DNA from: Comamonas sp.
Lineage (GTDB): Bacteria; Pseudomonadota; Gammaproteobacteria; Burkholderiales; Burkholderiaceae_C
NCBI GenBank assembly: GCA_021166775.1
Contig: JAJPEQ010000013.1
Coordinates: forward strand, 124,001-188,000
Reading direction: 5' to 3'
Length of the DNA stretch: 64,000 nucleotides
The notes under the pieces were generated by a model, which saw nothing but the letters and a program-made list of their open reading frames with translations, was not told the origin of the DNA and did no database searches. Below are positions 44,049-53,191 of this stretch, piece by piece; within the stretch, counting starts at the first letter, position 1; the number at the start of each line of letters is the position of its first letter. The translations under genes and the position numbers were made by a program.

Positions 44049-45326
44049 TCAGCGCCACCATTGGGCAGGCACTGTCACCAGTGCGGGGAACAGGATCAAG
44101 AGCACCAGCAGCGCCGCCAGCGCCAGCAGAAAAGGCAGGATGCCACGCACGGCCTGATCCATCGTGACCTTGCCGATGGAACTCACAACGTTGAGCACCA
44201 CGCCCACGGGCGGCGTGATCATGCCGATCGAGCAGTTCATGATGAAGATCACGCCGAAGTACACCGGGTCGATGTCGGCCGCGACGACGATGGGCATGAA
44301 CACCGGCGTGAAGATCAGCACGATGGGGATGAAATCGAGCACCATCCCGGCGAAGAAGATCACCACCATCATGGCCGTCACCAGCAGCATGGGCGAGTGA
44401 ACCAGGCCCTGCAGCCAGCCGCCCACCTGCCCCGAGATGTCCGTGATCGTGATCATGTAGGACGCCACCATCGCCAGTGCGGCGAGCAGCAGCACGACGG
44501 AGGTGGTGCGCGCTGTGGATAGCAGGCTCTCGTAAATGTTGCGCCAGTTCAGCTCGCGGTACACCACCAGGCCCACGAAGAGCGCGTAGGCGGCCGCCAC
44601 CACCGCCGATTCGGTGGGCGTGAAGATGCCGAAGCGCAGCCCGCCCACGATGATCACGGGCATCATCAAGGCCCACCCGCCCTGGCCCAGCAGGCGCAGG
44701 CGCTTGCCCCAGGCGACGCGCGCCGTCACGGCCGCGTTCTGTCCGCGCGCGACGAACCACCAGGTGATGACGAGCGCCAGCCCCATCAGCACTCCTGGCA
44801 CGATGCCCGCGAGGAACAGGCGCGTGATCGAGACGTTGGCCGTGACACCGAAGATCAGGAAGCCGATCGAGGGCGGGATCACAGGCGCGATGATGCCGCT
44901 GGCGGCCATCAGGCCGCAGGCACGCTCGGGGTTGTAGCCGGCGCGCCGCATCATGGGCACGAGGATGGCCGCGAGCGCCGCCGTGTCGGCCACGGCCGAG
45001 CCCGAGAGACTGGCGAGCATCACGCCCGCGCCGATCGCCACGTAGCCCAGTCCTCCGCGCAGGTGGCCCACGAAGGCGCTGGCCATCTCGACGATGCGCT
45101 TGGACAGGCCGCCCGCGTTCATCAACTCGCCCGCGAGGATGAAGAAGGGCACGGCCATCAGCACGAAATTGTCGGCACCGGCCACGGCGTTCTGCACCAC
45201 GATCTGCGCATCGAACTGCCCCGTGAGCAGCATCAGCGCGATGCCCGAGAACATCAGCGCAAAGGCGATCGGCACCCCGAGCGCGATCAGGCCCAGCAGC
45301 GACACGAGAAAGACGGCCGCGGTCAT
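44049..45326 (-). CDS. TRAP transporter large permease DctM
   Basis: A 425-residue inner-membrane permease with about 12 transmembrane helices that drives sodium-coupled substrate import. Blocks typical of DctM are VPFFILAGELMNAGGLSKRI, ASLSGSAVADTAALAAILVP, ASGIIAPVIPPSIGFLIFG and the C-terminal GMITPPVGVVLNV. I chose the start at 45326, which overlaps the dctQ stop by four bases; the open frame continues upstream inside dctQ. Confidence 0.95.
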   Translation of the reverse strand: MTAAVFLVSLLGLIALGVPIAFALMFSGIALMLLTGQFDAQIVVQNAVAGADNFVLMAVPFFILAGELMNAGGLSKRIVEMASAFVGHLRGGLGYVAIGAGVMLASLSGSAVADTAALAAILVPMMRRAGYNPERACGLMAASGIIAPVIPPSIGFLIFGVTANVSITRLFLAGIVPGVLMGLALVITWWFVARGQNAAVTARVAWGKRLRLLGQGGWALMMPVIIVGGLRFGIFTPTESAVVAAAYALFVGLVVYRELNWRNIYESLLSTARTTSVVLLLAALAMVASYMITITDISGQVGGWLQGLVHSPMLLVTAMMVVIFFAGMVLDFIPIVLIFTPVFMPIVVAADIDPVYFGVIFIMNCSIGMITPPVGVVLNVVSSIGKVTMDQAVRGILPFLLALAALLVLLILFPALVTVPAQWWR

Positions 45327-45907
45327 GGCTTGCGCTCGCTCTCTTGGCTGGCCACCTCGCTGGCGATGCGTTCGGACGCCTGCTCGATGCGATCGCCCAG
45401 ATCGTGCGTCATCTTGTCGAAGTCGCCGCGCAGCGCCATCAGGATGTTGTGGCACACGGGAAAGATCAGCGCGATGCCAAAGACCAGTCCCACGCCGTAG
45501 AGCCAGCCGTAGGAGATGCCCAGCACCGGGTAGGTGTTACCCAGGTTGATGGCCGTCTGCTTGTAGCCGCCGATGATGAAGATCACGCAACCGGCCAGGA
45601 TCAGCACGCCGGAAAACACGATCAGCACGCGCCGGACGCGTGGCCCCACGCGCCGCTGCAGCGTGTCGAAGCCGATGTGCACGCGTTCGGCCGAGGCGAG
45701 CACGGCACCCAGAAAGATCAGCCAGACGAAGAGCAGGCGCGAGAGCTCTTCCGAGATCGCGATACCTGAATTGAACGCATAGCGCAGCACGACATTGCCG
45801 AACACCAGGATGCCCATGATGGCCAGGCACGCCACGATGAGGATTTCGAACGTGCGCGTGATCGCGCGCACCCAGCGGCCCGACGGCCGGGTTTGTTGCG
45901 AAGGCAT
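45323..45907 (-). CDS. TRAP transporter small permease DctQ
   Basis: A 194-residue protein with four transmembrane helices (about residues 15-40, 50-70, 92-112, 130-155), including the FIGAVLASAERVHIGFDTL-like block ending in HIGFDTL. It forms the scaffold of the QM permease. It is first in dctQMP. The C-terminal 35 residues are polar. An AGGAGA site precedes the start. Its promoter carries the shared motif with the dioxygenase. Confidence 0.93.
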   Translation of the reverse strand: MPSQQTRPSGRWVRAITRTFEILIVACLAIMGILVFGNVVLRYAFNSGIAISEELSRLLFVWLIFLGAVLASAERVHIGFDTLQRRVGPRVRRVLIVFSGVLILAGCVIFIIGGYKQTAINLGNTYPVLGISYGWLYGVGLVFGIALIFPVCHNILMALRGDFDKMTHDLGDRIEQASERIASEVASQESERKP

Positions 45908-45937
45908 AGTCTCCTTGTGGTGTGGTTTGCGGGCATT

Positions 45938-45971
45938 GGATAGTGTTTTATCGAGAATGTAAAGACTATCC
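45938..45971 (-). promoter_or_regulatory. dctQMP promoter region with shared motif and inverted repeat
   Basis: On the minus strand, TACATTCTCGATA (45949-45961) differs by one base from TAGATTCTCGATA at the dioxygenase promoter. TACATT would be the -10, with TAGACC about 16 bases upstream (just outside this interval) as a weak -35. The motif lies within a perfect seven-base inverted repeat, GGATAGT (45938-45944) and ACTATCC (45965-45971). Confidence 0.6.
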
Positions 45972-45994
45972 CTGCCCGGTCTACGGGTAGCGGA

Positions 45995-47401
45995 CTATGC
46001 CTTTGCAGGAGGCTGTGGCCAGGGCGGCAATGGTGCGCGCAGCCGCTCGAAAGCGTGGGCCAGCTGCAACACTCCGAGGTCATCAAACCGGGGTCCGGCG
46101 ATCTGCAGGCCTATGGGCAGCCCGGCCTGCGTCATGGCGCAGGTGATCGACGCCGCGGGTTGCTCGGACATGTTGCAGGGCACGGTGAAGGCAATGTGCT
46201 CCAGGGGCCGCATCGGGTCGTTGGTCGGCGCGGGGAGCAGGGCGTCGAAGGCCGTGATCGGCGCCGTCGGCGAGAGCACGTAGTCGACCTGCGAGCAGGC
46301 GCGCACCGTGGCGACGCGGGTGGCGTGGAACTGCTGGCTCGCTTCGTACAGGTGGGCTGCGGTGAAACCGGCCGCGCTCTCGGCCCAGGTACGGATGAAG
46401 GGCAGCACTTTCTCGCGCCGTGGCGCATCGAGCTTGCGCAGATCCATCCACGAGCGCATGCGCCAGAAATGGTCCATTCCGTCGAGCATCTCGCGCGTGA
46501 AAAATGGCCGCATCGGCACGATGATGGCGCCAGCGTCTTCAAAGAGCGCCGCGGCCGCCTGCACGGCCGCTTGAACCTGCGGCTGCACGGGTAGGCCGCA
46601 TCCGGCGTCCAGCAGCAGCCCCAGACGCAGCCCGCGCAGGCGTCTGGGTCGCGTCGTGGCGCTGTCCCAGGCCACGTCCTGGGGCGGGAGGCTCATGCTG
46701 TCGCGAATGTCGGGTGCACTGAGCACCTGCATCATCAGAGCGGCATCCTGCACGGTGCGCGTGAGGGGGCCGGCGGCGCGCCCCGTATAGGGTGGATCGA
46801 TGGGCACGCGTCCCAGGCTGGGTTTGAAGCCGAAGACCCCGCACCACGCCGCGGGCAGGCGTACGGAGCCGCCGATGTCGGTGCCGATATGCAGCGGCCC
46901 GTAACCTGCGGCGGCGCCTGCGCCCGCACCCGCGCTCGAGCCGCCCGGGCCCTTCGTGGTGTCCCAGGGGTTGCGCGTGCTCGCGTGAAAGCTTGAGACG
47001 CCCGACGAGAGCATGCCGTAGTCGGGCATCGTGGTCTTGCAGAGCAGCACCGCGCCTGCCTCGCGCAGGCGCTGCGCCGGCGGGGCATTCACCGGCGAGG
47101 GCTTGAGCTCGCTGGCCGCCGTTCCGAGCGGAACGGGGTCGCCCAGTGTGGCGATGTTCTCCTTGATCGTGACCGGCACGCCATCGAGGGGACCACAGGG
47201 GGCGCCACGCATCCAGCGCGACTGGCTGGCCTTGGCCTGGGCGAGCGTGAGCTCGGGGCGCAGCAGGTAAGTGGCGTGCAGGTGAGGTTCCCAGCGCTGC
47301 ACGTGCTCCAGCAGCGCCGTGGCGACTTCGACCGGCGAGAGGGCATGCTCGCGGTAGGCGGCCACCAGTTCGGCGGCGCTGAGCTCGTGCAGCGCGGTCA
47401 T
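45995..47401 (-). CDS. Amidase (amidase-signature family)
   Basis: A 468-residue Ser-cisSer-Lys hydrolase. The catalytic residues are Lys80 in [13 protein letters not shown], cis-Ser155 in [16 protein letters not shown] and nucleophile Ser179 in [20 protein letters not shown]; the 24-residue Ser-Ser spacing equals that of FAAH. It has no GatC/GatB partners and a divergent C-terminus, so it is not the tRNA-amidotransferase subunit. It hydrolyses a carboxamide of unknown identity. Its start overlaps the pth stop by four bases, and the TRAP operon follows 87 bases later. Confidence 0.92.
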   Translation of the reverse strand: MTALHELSAAELVAAYREHALSPVEVATALLEHVQRWEPHLHATYLLRPELTLAQAKASQSRWMRGAPCGPLDGVPVTIKENIATLGDPVPLGTAASELKPSPVNAPPAQRLREAGAVLLCKTTMPDYGMLSSGVSSFHASTRNPWDTTKGPGGSSAGAGAGAAAGYGPLHIGTDIGGSVRLPAAWCGVFGFKPSLGRVPIDPPYTGRAAGPLTRTVQDAALMMQVLSAPDIRDSMSLPPQDVAWDSATTRPRRLRGLRLGLLLDAGCGLPVQPQVQAAVQAAAALFEDAGAIIVPMRPFFTREMLDGMDHFWRMRSWMDLRKLDAPRREKVLPFIRTWAESAAGFTAAHLYEASQQFHATRVATVRACSQVDYVLSPTAPITAFDALLPAPTNDPMRPLEHIAFTVPCNMSEQPAASITCAMTQAGLPIGLQIAGPRFDDLGVLQLAHAFERLRAPLPPWPQPPAKA

Positions 47402-47973
47402 TTCACGGGCGTGTTGATCTGTTGTGTGGCCTTGTCCATGGCCCCGCCTGTCAGCTCGCCAAAGGAAGCGAGCCCGTGCTCGATGGCGTTCTCAATGAGC
47501 CGCCGGTCTCCCGGTGCCGGACGCCCCAGGACCCAGTGAACCACCTCGGCCTTGATGCCGGGGTGGCCGATGCCGATGCGCAGTCGCCAGTAGTCGCTGC
47601 TGCCCAGCTGTGCGTGGATGTCGCGCAGCCCATTGTGTCCGCCATGACTGCCGCCGTGCTTGAGCTTGATCTGGCCGGGCGGGAAGTCCAGCTCGTCGTG
47701 CACCACGAGAATCTCTTCGGGTTGGATCTTGTAAAAACGCGCCAGCGCCGCCACCGATTTGCCCGAGGCGTTCATGAAGGTCTGCGGCTCAAGCAGCCAG
47801 AACATGTGTCCTTGAACAGTGGCGCGGGCCATGAGCCCGAAATAGCCGCGTTCGGGGCTCAGTTGTATCTTGAGCTGCTCTGCGAGCGCGTCGATCCACC
47901 AGAAGCCGACGTTGTGGCGCGTGTCCTCATATTGCGGCCCTGGGTTGCCCAGGCCGACAAACAGTTTGATCAT
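47398..47973 (-). CDS. pth: Peptidyl-tRNA hydrolase
   Basis: A 191-residue esterase recycling peptidyl-tRNA released during translation. Motifs are [20 protein letters not shown] (catalytic His in TRHNVG), [13 protein letters not shown] (Asn of the site), [16 protein letters not shown] and [13 protein letters not shown]. Length fits E. coli Pth (194). It lies downstream of rplY and prs as in many proteobacteria. Confidence 0.96.
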   Translation of the reverse strand: MIKLFVGLGNPGPQYEDTRHNVGFWWIDALAEQLKIQLSPERGYFGLMARATVQGHMFWLLEPQTFMNASGKSVAALARFYKIQPEEILVVHDELDFPPGQIKLKHGGSHGGHNGLRDIHAQLGSSDYWRLRIGIGHPGIKAEVVHWVLGRPAPGDRRLIENAIEHGLASFGELTGGAMDKATQQINTPVK

Positions 47974-48013
47974 GGTGGCGAATTATCAGCGCCGCGTGCG
48001 GGCAGGGCGCGGA

Positions 48014-48043
48014 CAAAAAAATGGCCCGCTCGTCGCGGGCCAT
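48014..48043 (-). terminator. Rho-independent terminator of rplY
   Basis: ATGGCCCGC and GCGGGCCAT form a perfect nine-base stem around a five-base loop. Read on the minus strand it runs into seven T. It separates rplY from pth. Confidence 0.85.
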
Positions 48044-48076
48044 GGGGGTTCGGGGCGGCACAAGAAGCCGCCACGG

Positions 48077-48724
48077 TCACTTTTTGGCGGCAGGGGCCGC
48101 CGCAGGGGCCGCCGCAGGCGCTGTGCCAGCGCCGGCTGCCTCGGTGGCTTCGTCCTCGATCACTTCGGGCTGCTTGATCGAGACCAGTGCCGGGTTCTTG
48201 TTGGAGCCGTGCACGACCACCTTGACACCCGTGGGCAACTTGATCGATTGCAGGCCGGGGATGTTCTTCGAGGTCAGGCCGCTCAGGTCCACAGTGATGT
48301 GCTCGGGCAGGGCGGAGGGCATGCAGACCACATCCAGCTCATGCAGCAGCGGCGTCACGGTGCAGCCTTCGGTGACCACGGCCGGCGACTGTTCGATGCC
48401 GTCGAAGTGCAGCGGCACCTTCATGTGGATGCGGGTCTTGTCGTCGATGCGCTGAAAGTCCACATGCAGAATCTGCTGCTTGTAGGGGTGGTATTGCACG
48501 TCGCGCAGCAGCACTTTGCTGGTCTGGCCGGCCAGTTCCATCTCCAGGATGGTGGAGTGAAAGGCTTCCTTCTGCAGGGCGTGCCACAGCGCGTTGTGAT
48601 CGAGTTCGATCATTTGCGGCTGGCCACCCGCGCCATAGACGATGCCGGGCGCGCGGCCCGTGACGCGCAGACGGCGGCTCGCACCCGTACCTTGCGCGTT
48701 GCGCTCAAAAGCGGCGAATTTCAT
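48077..48724 (-). CDS. rplY: 50S ribosomal protein L25/general stress protein Ctc
   Basis: A 215-residue long-form L25 (Ctc type) binding 5S rRNA. The N-terminal RNA-binding domain has GTGASRRLRVTGRAPGIVYG and LDHNALWHAL. The C-terminal TL5-like domain has EQSPAVVTEGCTVTPLLHEL and ITVDLSGLTSKNI. It ends in an Ala-rich tail with five AAPA-like repeats. It lies between prs and pth, the standard order. Confidence 0.96.
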   Translation of the reverse strand: MKFAAFERNAQGTGASRRLRVTGRAPGIVYGAGGQPQMIELDHNALWHALQKEAFHSTILEMELAGQTSKVLLRDVQYHPYKQQILHVDFQRIDDKTRIHMKVPLHFDGIEQSPAVVTEGCTVTPLLHELDVVCMPSALPEHITVDLSGLTSKNIPGLQSIKLPTGVKVVVHGSNKNPALVSIKQPEVIEDEATEAAGAGTAPAAAPAAAPAAKK

Positions 48725-48827
48725 GTGAGAACTCCAGTGGTTGGGCGGCCGCGACCAGCCTGCCCGCCTGTTTGAGAAAAGACCCCGTGCACCATGCGGC
48801 GGAGCCTGTGCTGTTTTTCGGCAGTGT

Positions 48828-49793
48828 TCAGCTGTACTCCGAAAACAGACTCATCACCGACGCTCCGCTGGCAATGCGCTGTATCGTTTCGGCAAACAGC
48901 GGCGCCACGGAGAGCTGGCGAATCTTGGGACACCCGCGGGCGGCTTCGCTCAGCGGGATGGTGTTGGTGACCACGACCTCGTCGAGTACGTCGCCCTGGG
49001 CAATGCGCTCGATGGCGGGGCCGGAGAAGATCGGGTGCGTGCAGTAGGCGTAGACCTGCCGGGCTCCGCGCTCCTTGAGGGCGCTGGCGGCCTTCACCAG
49101 CGTGCCGGCGGTATCGATCATGTCGTCCATGATGACGCAGTTGCGACCGTCGATCTCGCCGATCACGTTCATCACCTCGGAGACGTTGGCCTTGGGGCGG
49201 CGCTTGTCGATGATGGCCAGATCGCAGCCGAGCTGCTTGGCCAGCGCCCGGGCGCGCACCACGCCGCCCACGTCGGGGCTCACCACGATGAGGTTGTCGT
49301 GCTTCTTCTCGTTCAGGTCGCGCAGCAGCACCGGAGAAGCGTAGATGTTGTCCACCGGAATGTCGAAGAAACCCTGGATCTGGTCGGCGTGCAGATCCAT
49401 CGTGAGCAGGCGGTTCACGCCCACGGCCTGCAGCATGTTGGCCACTACCTTGGCCGAGATGGGCACGCGCGTGGAGCGCGGGCGCCGATCCTGGCGGGCG
49501 TAGCCGAAGTAGGGAATGACGGCGCTGATGCGCTCGGCCGAGGCGCGCTTGAGCGCGTCGACCATGATGAGCAGCTCCATCAGGTTGTCGTTGGTGGGTG
49601 CGCAAGTCGATTGCACGACGAAGATGTCGCGCGCACGCACGTTTTGCTTGATTTCGACCGTGACTTCGCCGTCCGAGAAACGCCCGACCTGCATGGCGCC
49701 GAGCGTGATGCCCAGGTTCTTCGCGATCTCCGTGGCAAGGCCGGGGTTCGCATTGCCCGTGAAAACCATGAAATCGGTGTGATGGGCTTGCAT
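48828..49793 (-). CDS. prs: Ribose-phosphate pyrophosphokinase
   Basis: A 321-residue enzyme making PRPP from ribose 5-phosphate and ATP for nucleotide, His, Trp and NAD synthesis. Motifs are [40 protein letters not shown] (ATP/R5P loop), [12 protein letters not shown] and the PRPP-binding [18 protein letters not shown]. The start at 49793 ([17 protein letters not shown]) aligns with other Prs. A tRNA-Gln gene is immediately upstream. Confidence 0.97.
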   Translation of the reverse strand: MQAHHTDFMVFTGNANPGLATEIAKNLGITLGAMQVGRFSDGEVTVEIKQNVRARDIFVVQSTCAPTNDNLMELLIMVDALKRASAERISAVIPYFGYARQDRRPRSTRVPISAKVVANMLQAVGVNRLLTMDLHADQIQGFFDIPVDNIYASPVLLRDLNEKKHDNLIVVSPDVGGVVRARALAKQLGCDLAIIDKRRPKANVSEVMNVIGEIDGRNCVIMDDMIDTAGTLVKAASALKERGARQVYAYCTHPIFSGPAIERIAQGDVLDEVVVTNTIPLSEAARGCPKIRQLSVAPLFAETIQRIASGASVMSLFSEYS

Positions 49794-49839
49794 GGGCGTT
49801 TCGAATGTCTGACGGTGGTGGCGCAACGGGCTCTACATG

Positions 49840-49916
49840 TGGCAGGGGAGGAAGGATTCGAACCCTCGCATGCCGGAATCAAAATCCGGTGCCTTGACCA
49901 GCTTGGCTACTCCCCT
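49840..49916 (-). tRNA. tRNA-Gln (anticodon TTG)
   Basis: A 77-nt cloverleaf starting AGGGGAGTAGCC on the minus strand. The anticodon stem CCGGA/TCCGG surrounds TTTTGAT, the T-loop is TTCGAAT, and CCA is encoded. It sits between ispE and prs, the usual beta-proteobacterial position. Confidence 0.96.
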
Positions 49917-49952
49917 ACACAGGCCGCACACTGTGGGTGTACAGCCTCGCAA

Positions 49953-50819
49953 TCATTCATCCCGCGCCCATCCGGCAAGTGGATGAAGCCCGAGATTCTT
50001 GCACACTTTGACGTGCCATTGGGCAGGTGCCCGTGCACTGTCGATCGCATGCACCGCAGGAGCAAACACCGCACTGCCGGAACCTGTCATGCGCCCGCCG
50101 AGTCCCTGTCTGGCAAGCCACGTAAGGGCCTGCGTGATCTCGGGACACAGCAGCTCGGCAACCGGCTGCAAGTCGTTTCTGCCAAACTGAAACGGCTCTC
50201 TTGTCTGCTCTCTAGCGAAGCCCGCGATTGTAGCAGCTTGTGTGTCGCGCTTGAGTTCCGGGTGCGAAAAAATCAGGCTTGTCTCAAGCCCTGCCTGTGG
50301 CTTGATGACGACAAAGGGCTGACCGGCCTCAAGCAGGCCGGTTGGCAGGGGTTCGAGTATTTCACCTATTCCTTGCACCCATGCATCGTGCCCCTGGAGG
50401 AAAAAGGGTACGTCCGCGCCCAGTGAGAGGGCCAGTTCTTGCAGCTTGCTTCGAGTGAGATGGAGATTCCACAGCTGGTTGAGCGCCAGCAGGGTGGAGG
50501 CGGCATCCGACGAGCCGCCGCCCATGCCCGCCTGAGCAGGGATGTTCTTGGCAATCGAGATATGCGCGCCTTGCGTGCAGCCCGTGGCCGCCTGCAGTGC
50601 TCGGGCGGCGCGCAGGCACAGGTCGTCCGCCGGCAGCGCATCGCCGAGGTCTTCGCGGCTCAGGGCGCGGCCGGTGCGCAGTTCGAAGTGCAGTTCATCG
50701 CACCAGTCGATCAGCATGAAGACCGATTGCAGCAGGTGGTAGCCGTCGCTGCGCCTGCCCGTGACATGAAGGAAGAGATTGAGCTTGGCCGGCGCCGGGA
50801 CGTCGTGGATGGCACGCAT
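49953..50819 (-). CDS. ispE: 4-(Cytidine 5'-diphospho)-2-C-methyl-D-erythritol kinase
   Basis: A 288-residue GHMP kinase of the non-mevalonate isoprenoid pathway. Motifs are VPAPAKLNLFLHVTGRRSDG at the N-terminus, the ATP loop NIPAQAGMGGGSSDAASTLL and the C-terminal GGRMTGSGSAVFA. The start at 50819 (MRAIHDVPAPAKLN) is 17 bases after lolB; the open frame continues upstream through lolB without similarity. Confidence 0.95.
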   Translation of the reverse strand: MRAIHDVPAPAKLNLFLHVTGRRSDGYHLLQSVFMLIDWCDELHFELRTGRALSREDLGDALPADDLCLRAARALQAATGCTQGAHISIAKNIPAQAGMGGGSSDAASTLLALNQLWNLHLTRSKLQELALSLGADVPFFLQGHDAWVQGIGEILEPLPTGLLEAGQPFVVIKPQAGLETSLIFSHPELKRDTQAATIAGFAREQTREPFQFGRNDLQPVAELLCPEITQALTWLARQGLGGRMTGSGSAVFAPAVHAIDSARAPAQWHVKVCKNLGLHPLAGWARDE

Positions 50820-50836
50820 GGAAGATCGAGTTTCAG

Positions 50837-51340
50837 TCAGTGGTCCAGCACCACGCGCAGTACCGCCGTGGGCAGAGGCTGCAGGCGCGTGGCGGTGATG
50901 CGCCCGGCGCTCAGTGCGCTCAGGTCGGCCTGCCAGCCGCTGGCCGCCATGTCCCGGCCGTGCAGCCAGGCAAACAATGCCGTGATCGGAAGTGCGCTGC
51001 CTGTGAGTTCCCGCGTCAGGGCGGCCAGCGAGTCGGAGGTTCGCCGGTTCTGCCCGTCGTCCAGCAGCGCGCTGCCAGGTCGCCAGGTGAGGCGTGCCAG
51101 GATGTTGCCCAGCGGGTTGAACAGCGTGAGTCTGCCGCGCTCGGCATTGCCTTGCAACTGGAAGGCGGCGAAGAAGGATTGCGCCGAGCTGTCGTCCACC
51201 TGCAGCGCCAGGCGCCCACTCCAGCGGTCGTCCTGCGCCGGCTCTGCCTGGGGCATCGGGGCGCAGGCTGCGGCCAGGGTACTGGTGAAGACCACAAGGC
51301 ACAGCGCACGACGCCGCTGGCATCGTGCCCTGGGGATCAA
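50837..51340 (-). CDS. lolB: Outer-membrane lipoprotein LolB
   Basis: A 167-residue lipoprotein receptor that takes lipoproteins from LolA and inserts them in the outer membrane. A type II signal peptide ends with LAAAC (lipidated Cys26). The WSGRLALQVDDSSAQSFFA and LFNPLGNILARLTW blocks fit the family. It is slightly short (E. coli 207 with signal). It overlaps the TPR gene stop by four bases and precedes ispE, a classic pairing. Confidence 0.9.
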   Translation of the reverse strand: MIPRARCQRRRALCLVVFTSTLAAACAPMPQAEPAQDDRWSGRLALQVDDSSAQSFFAAFQLQGNAERGRLTLFNPLGNILARLTWRPGSALLDDGQNRRTSDSLAALTRELTGSALPITALFAWLHGRDMAASGWQADLSALSAGRITATRLQPLPTAVLRVVLDH

Positions 51341-53109
51341 GGACGCACCCCGAAGCGTTTGAGTGTTTCGAGCAGCGTGCCATTGTCGCGCTTCAGTCGC
51401 AGGCCCTCACGCCATGCGGCGCGTGCCCGCGCGTGCTCGCCCAGTTTCCAGAGCACCTCGCCCAGGTGAGCCGCGATGTCGGCATCGGGCTGGTTGCGCA
51501 TGGCGTCCTGCAGGAGTTCACGCGCGCGTTTTTTGTTGCCCAGGCGGTATTCGGCCCAGCCCAGGCTGTCGGTGATGTAGGGATCGCCCGGGGCCAGTTG
51601 CAGCGCCTGTTCGATGAGTGTCTTGGCCTCCTGCAGGCGCACGCCGCGGTCGGCCAGGGAAAAGCCGAGCGCGTTGAGCGCGTGGTAGTACTTGGGATTG
51701 CGCTGCAGGATGCGGCGCAACAGGCGCTCCATCTCATCCGTGCGTCCGAGCCGCTCGGCGAGCATGGCCTGGTCGTAGACGTAATCGTCATTGTCCGGCT
51801 GAAGCGCCACGGCGCGCGCCTGCGCGTCGTAGGCACGGTCGACCTGCCCGACTTCGCGCAGCACCAGCGCCTCGCCCTGCAATTTCCTGGCGGCTTCCTC
51901 GTCGTTGGCGGCAGGCAGATTGCGAATCAGCGCCAGCGCCTCTCCCAGGCGCCCCTGGCGCGCGAGCAGCAGCGCACGGCGCTCCTGCACGCTCAGGCGC
52001 GAGTCGTCGTCACCGGCAAGGCTGAGCCAGTGCTCGGCCTGGTCGAGGTCGCCGCGTTGCTGCGCGATTTCGGAGCGCAGCAAATACATCTGGCGCGTGA
52101 GCGTTTGCGGCTGCGCCGACGCGGGCAGTTTGTCATGGAGATGCGTGAAGCGCTCCAGCGTCTTTTCCGCGGCGTCCACCTGATGGGCCTGCAGCTCCAG
52201 CGTGCTTTGCAGCAGCAGCGCCTGGGTGTTGTCCGGCTGCTCGGCCGTGATCTTGCGCATCTGCGCGAGCGCCGCCTCGATTTGGTTGCCTTGTGCAAGA
52301 TAGCGCGCGTACCCCATGCGCATTTCCGGCAGTGGTTCGCCCTGCAGGTAGGTCTGCAGCAGGGGCTCGGCATCGTTCACCTTCTCGTCCATCAGCTGCA
52401 GCGCCAGTGCCGCCATGGCGTCGTTGCGCGCGTCGGCCTTTTGAGCAAGGCGTGCGGCCACGAGCGCGCCGATCTTGTCGCCGGCGGCCAGACGCATGCG
52501 CCCTATCGTGGTCCAGGTGTTGGCGGCCGTGGCGGGTTCCTTCAGCCAATGGCCCAGGGCTTCTTCCACCACGCGTGCGGCCAACGCCTTGTCGCTTGCG
52601 TGCGAGTACAGCAGCGGAATGGCGTTGATGACCGCGATCCTGTTTTCGGCCGGCGCTGCCGCAAGCTCGCGCGCCAGCGGCTCGCTGCTGTCCTTGATGC
52701 GGTTGAGCGCCACCAGGATGCGCAGCACGAAACGGTTGGCGTCGCGCGAATCCGGCTCGGCCTGCTGCCATGCCTTGGCCGCGGCAAGTGCCGCCTGCGC
52801 CGAGCGCGATTGCAGCGCGATCTCGGTGGCGCGCCGGTACAGTTCGGCGCTGTTGCTGCGCCGGGCCGCATCCAGCATGAGCGAGTAGCCCTGGCCGGGG
52901 TCGCCGCTTTCGGTGGAGAGCTCGCCAAGCAGGATTTCGTAGAACAGCTGGGCGGTGAACGCAGCGTTTGCGGCTTCGGCCTTTTCCTGCTTTTGCGTGC
53001 CGGTGGCTGCAGGGGGGGGCGGAGGTGTCCGTGCCCAGGCTGTCAGGGAGGTCAGCACCAGGGCGGTACCCATGAATACAGTTGACGCAAAGCGGGATAG
53101 ACGCAGCAT
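51337..53109 (-). CDS. Tetratricopeptide repeat protein (periplasmic)
   Basis: A 590-residue exported solenoid. A signal peptide covers about residues 1-26 (VFMGTALVLTSLTAWA), then a Pro-rich linker and many degenerate TPRs from about 50 to 580; clear ones include KYYHALNALGFSLADRG and DPYITDSLGWAEYRLGNKKR. It is commonly encoded upstream of lolB-ispE in Burkholderiales, which suggests a role in outer-membrane biogenesis (inference). The start at 53109 is chosen for its signal peptide. It is divergent from mutM. Confidence 0.9.
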   Translation of the reverse strand: MLRLSRFASTVFMGTALVLTSLTAWARTPPPPPAATGTQKQEKAEAANAAFTAQLFYEILLGELSTESGDPGQGYSLMLDAARRSNSAELYRRATEIALQSRSAQAALAAAKAWQQAEPDSRDANRFVLRILVALNRIKDSSEPLARELAAAPAENRIAVINAIPLLYSHASDKALAARVVEEALGHWLKEPATAANTWTTIGRMRLAAGDKIGALVAARLAQKADARNDAMAALALQLMDEKVNDAEPLLQTYLQGEPLPEMRMGYARYLAQGNQIEAALAQMRKITAEQPDNTQALLLQSTLELQAHQVDAAEKTLERFTHLHDKLPASAQPQTLTRQMYLLRSEIAQQRGDLDQAEHWLSLAGDDDSRLSVQERRALLLARQGRLGEALALIRNLPAANDEEAARKLQGEALVLREVGQVDRAYDAQARAVALQPDNDDYVYDQAMLAERLGRTDEMERLLRRILQRNPKYYHALNALGFSLADRGVRLQEAKTLIEQALQLAPGDPYITDSLGWAEYRLGNKKRARELLQDAMRNQPDADIAAHLGEVLWKLGEHARARAAWREGLRLKRDNGTLLETLKRFGVRP

Positions 53110-53191
53110 CACCTCATAATAATCGAAGGTTTGCGCCTTCCGTGGCGCGATGTAACGCTGTAGATGCCGCGCAGGATCGGCACGCCCCACC

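Noticed and set aside
40887-47401. Calling the dioxygenase a bona fide hmgA of tyrosine catabolism
   Set aside because: It is shorter than HGO, lacks hmgB/hmgC neighbours, and sits with a TRAP transporter and amidase, so only HGO-like is justified.
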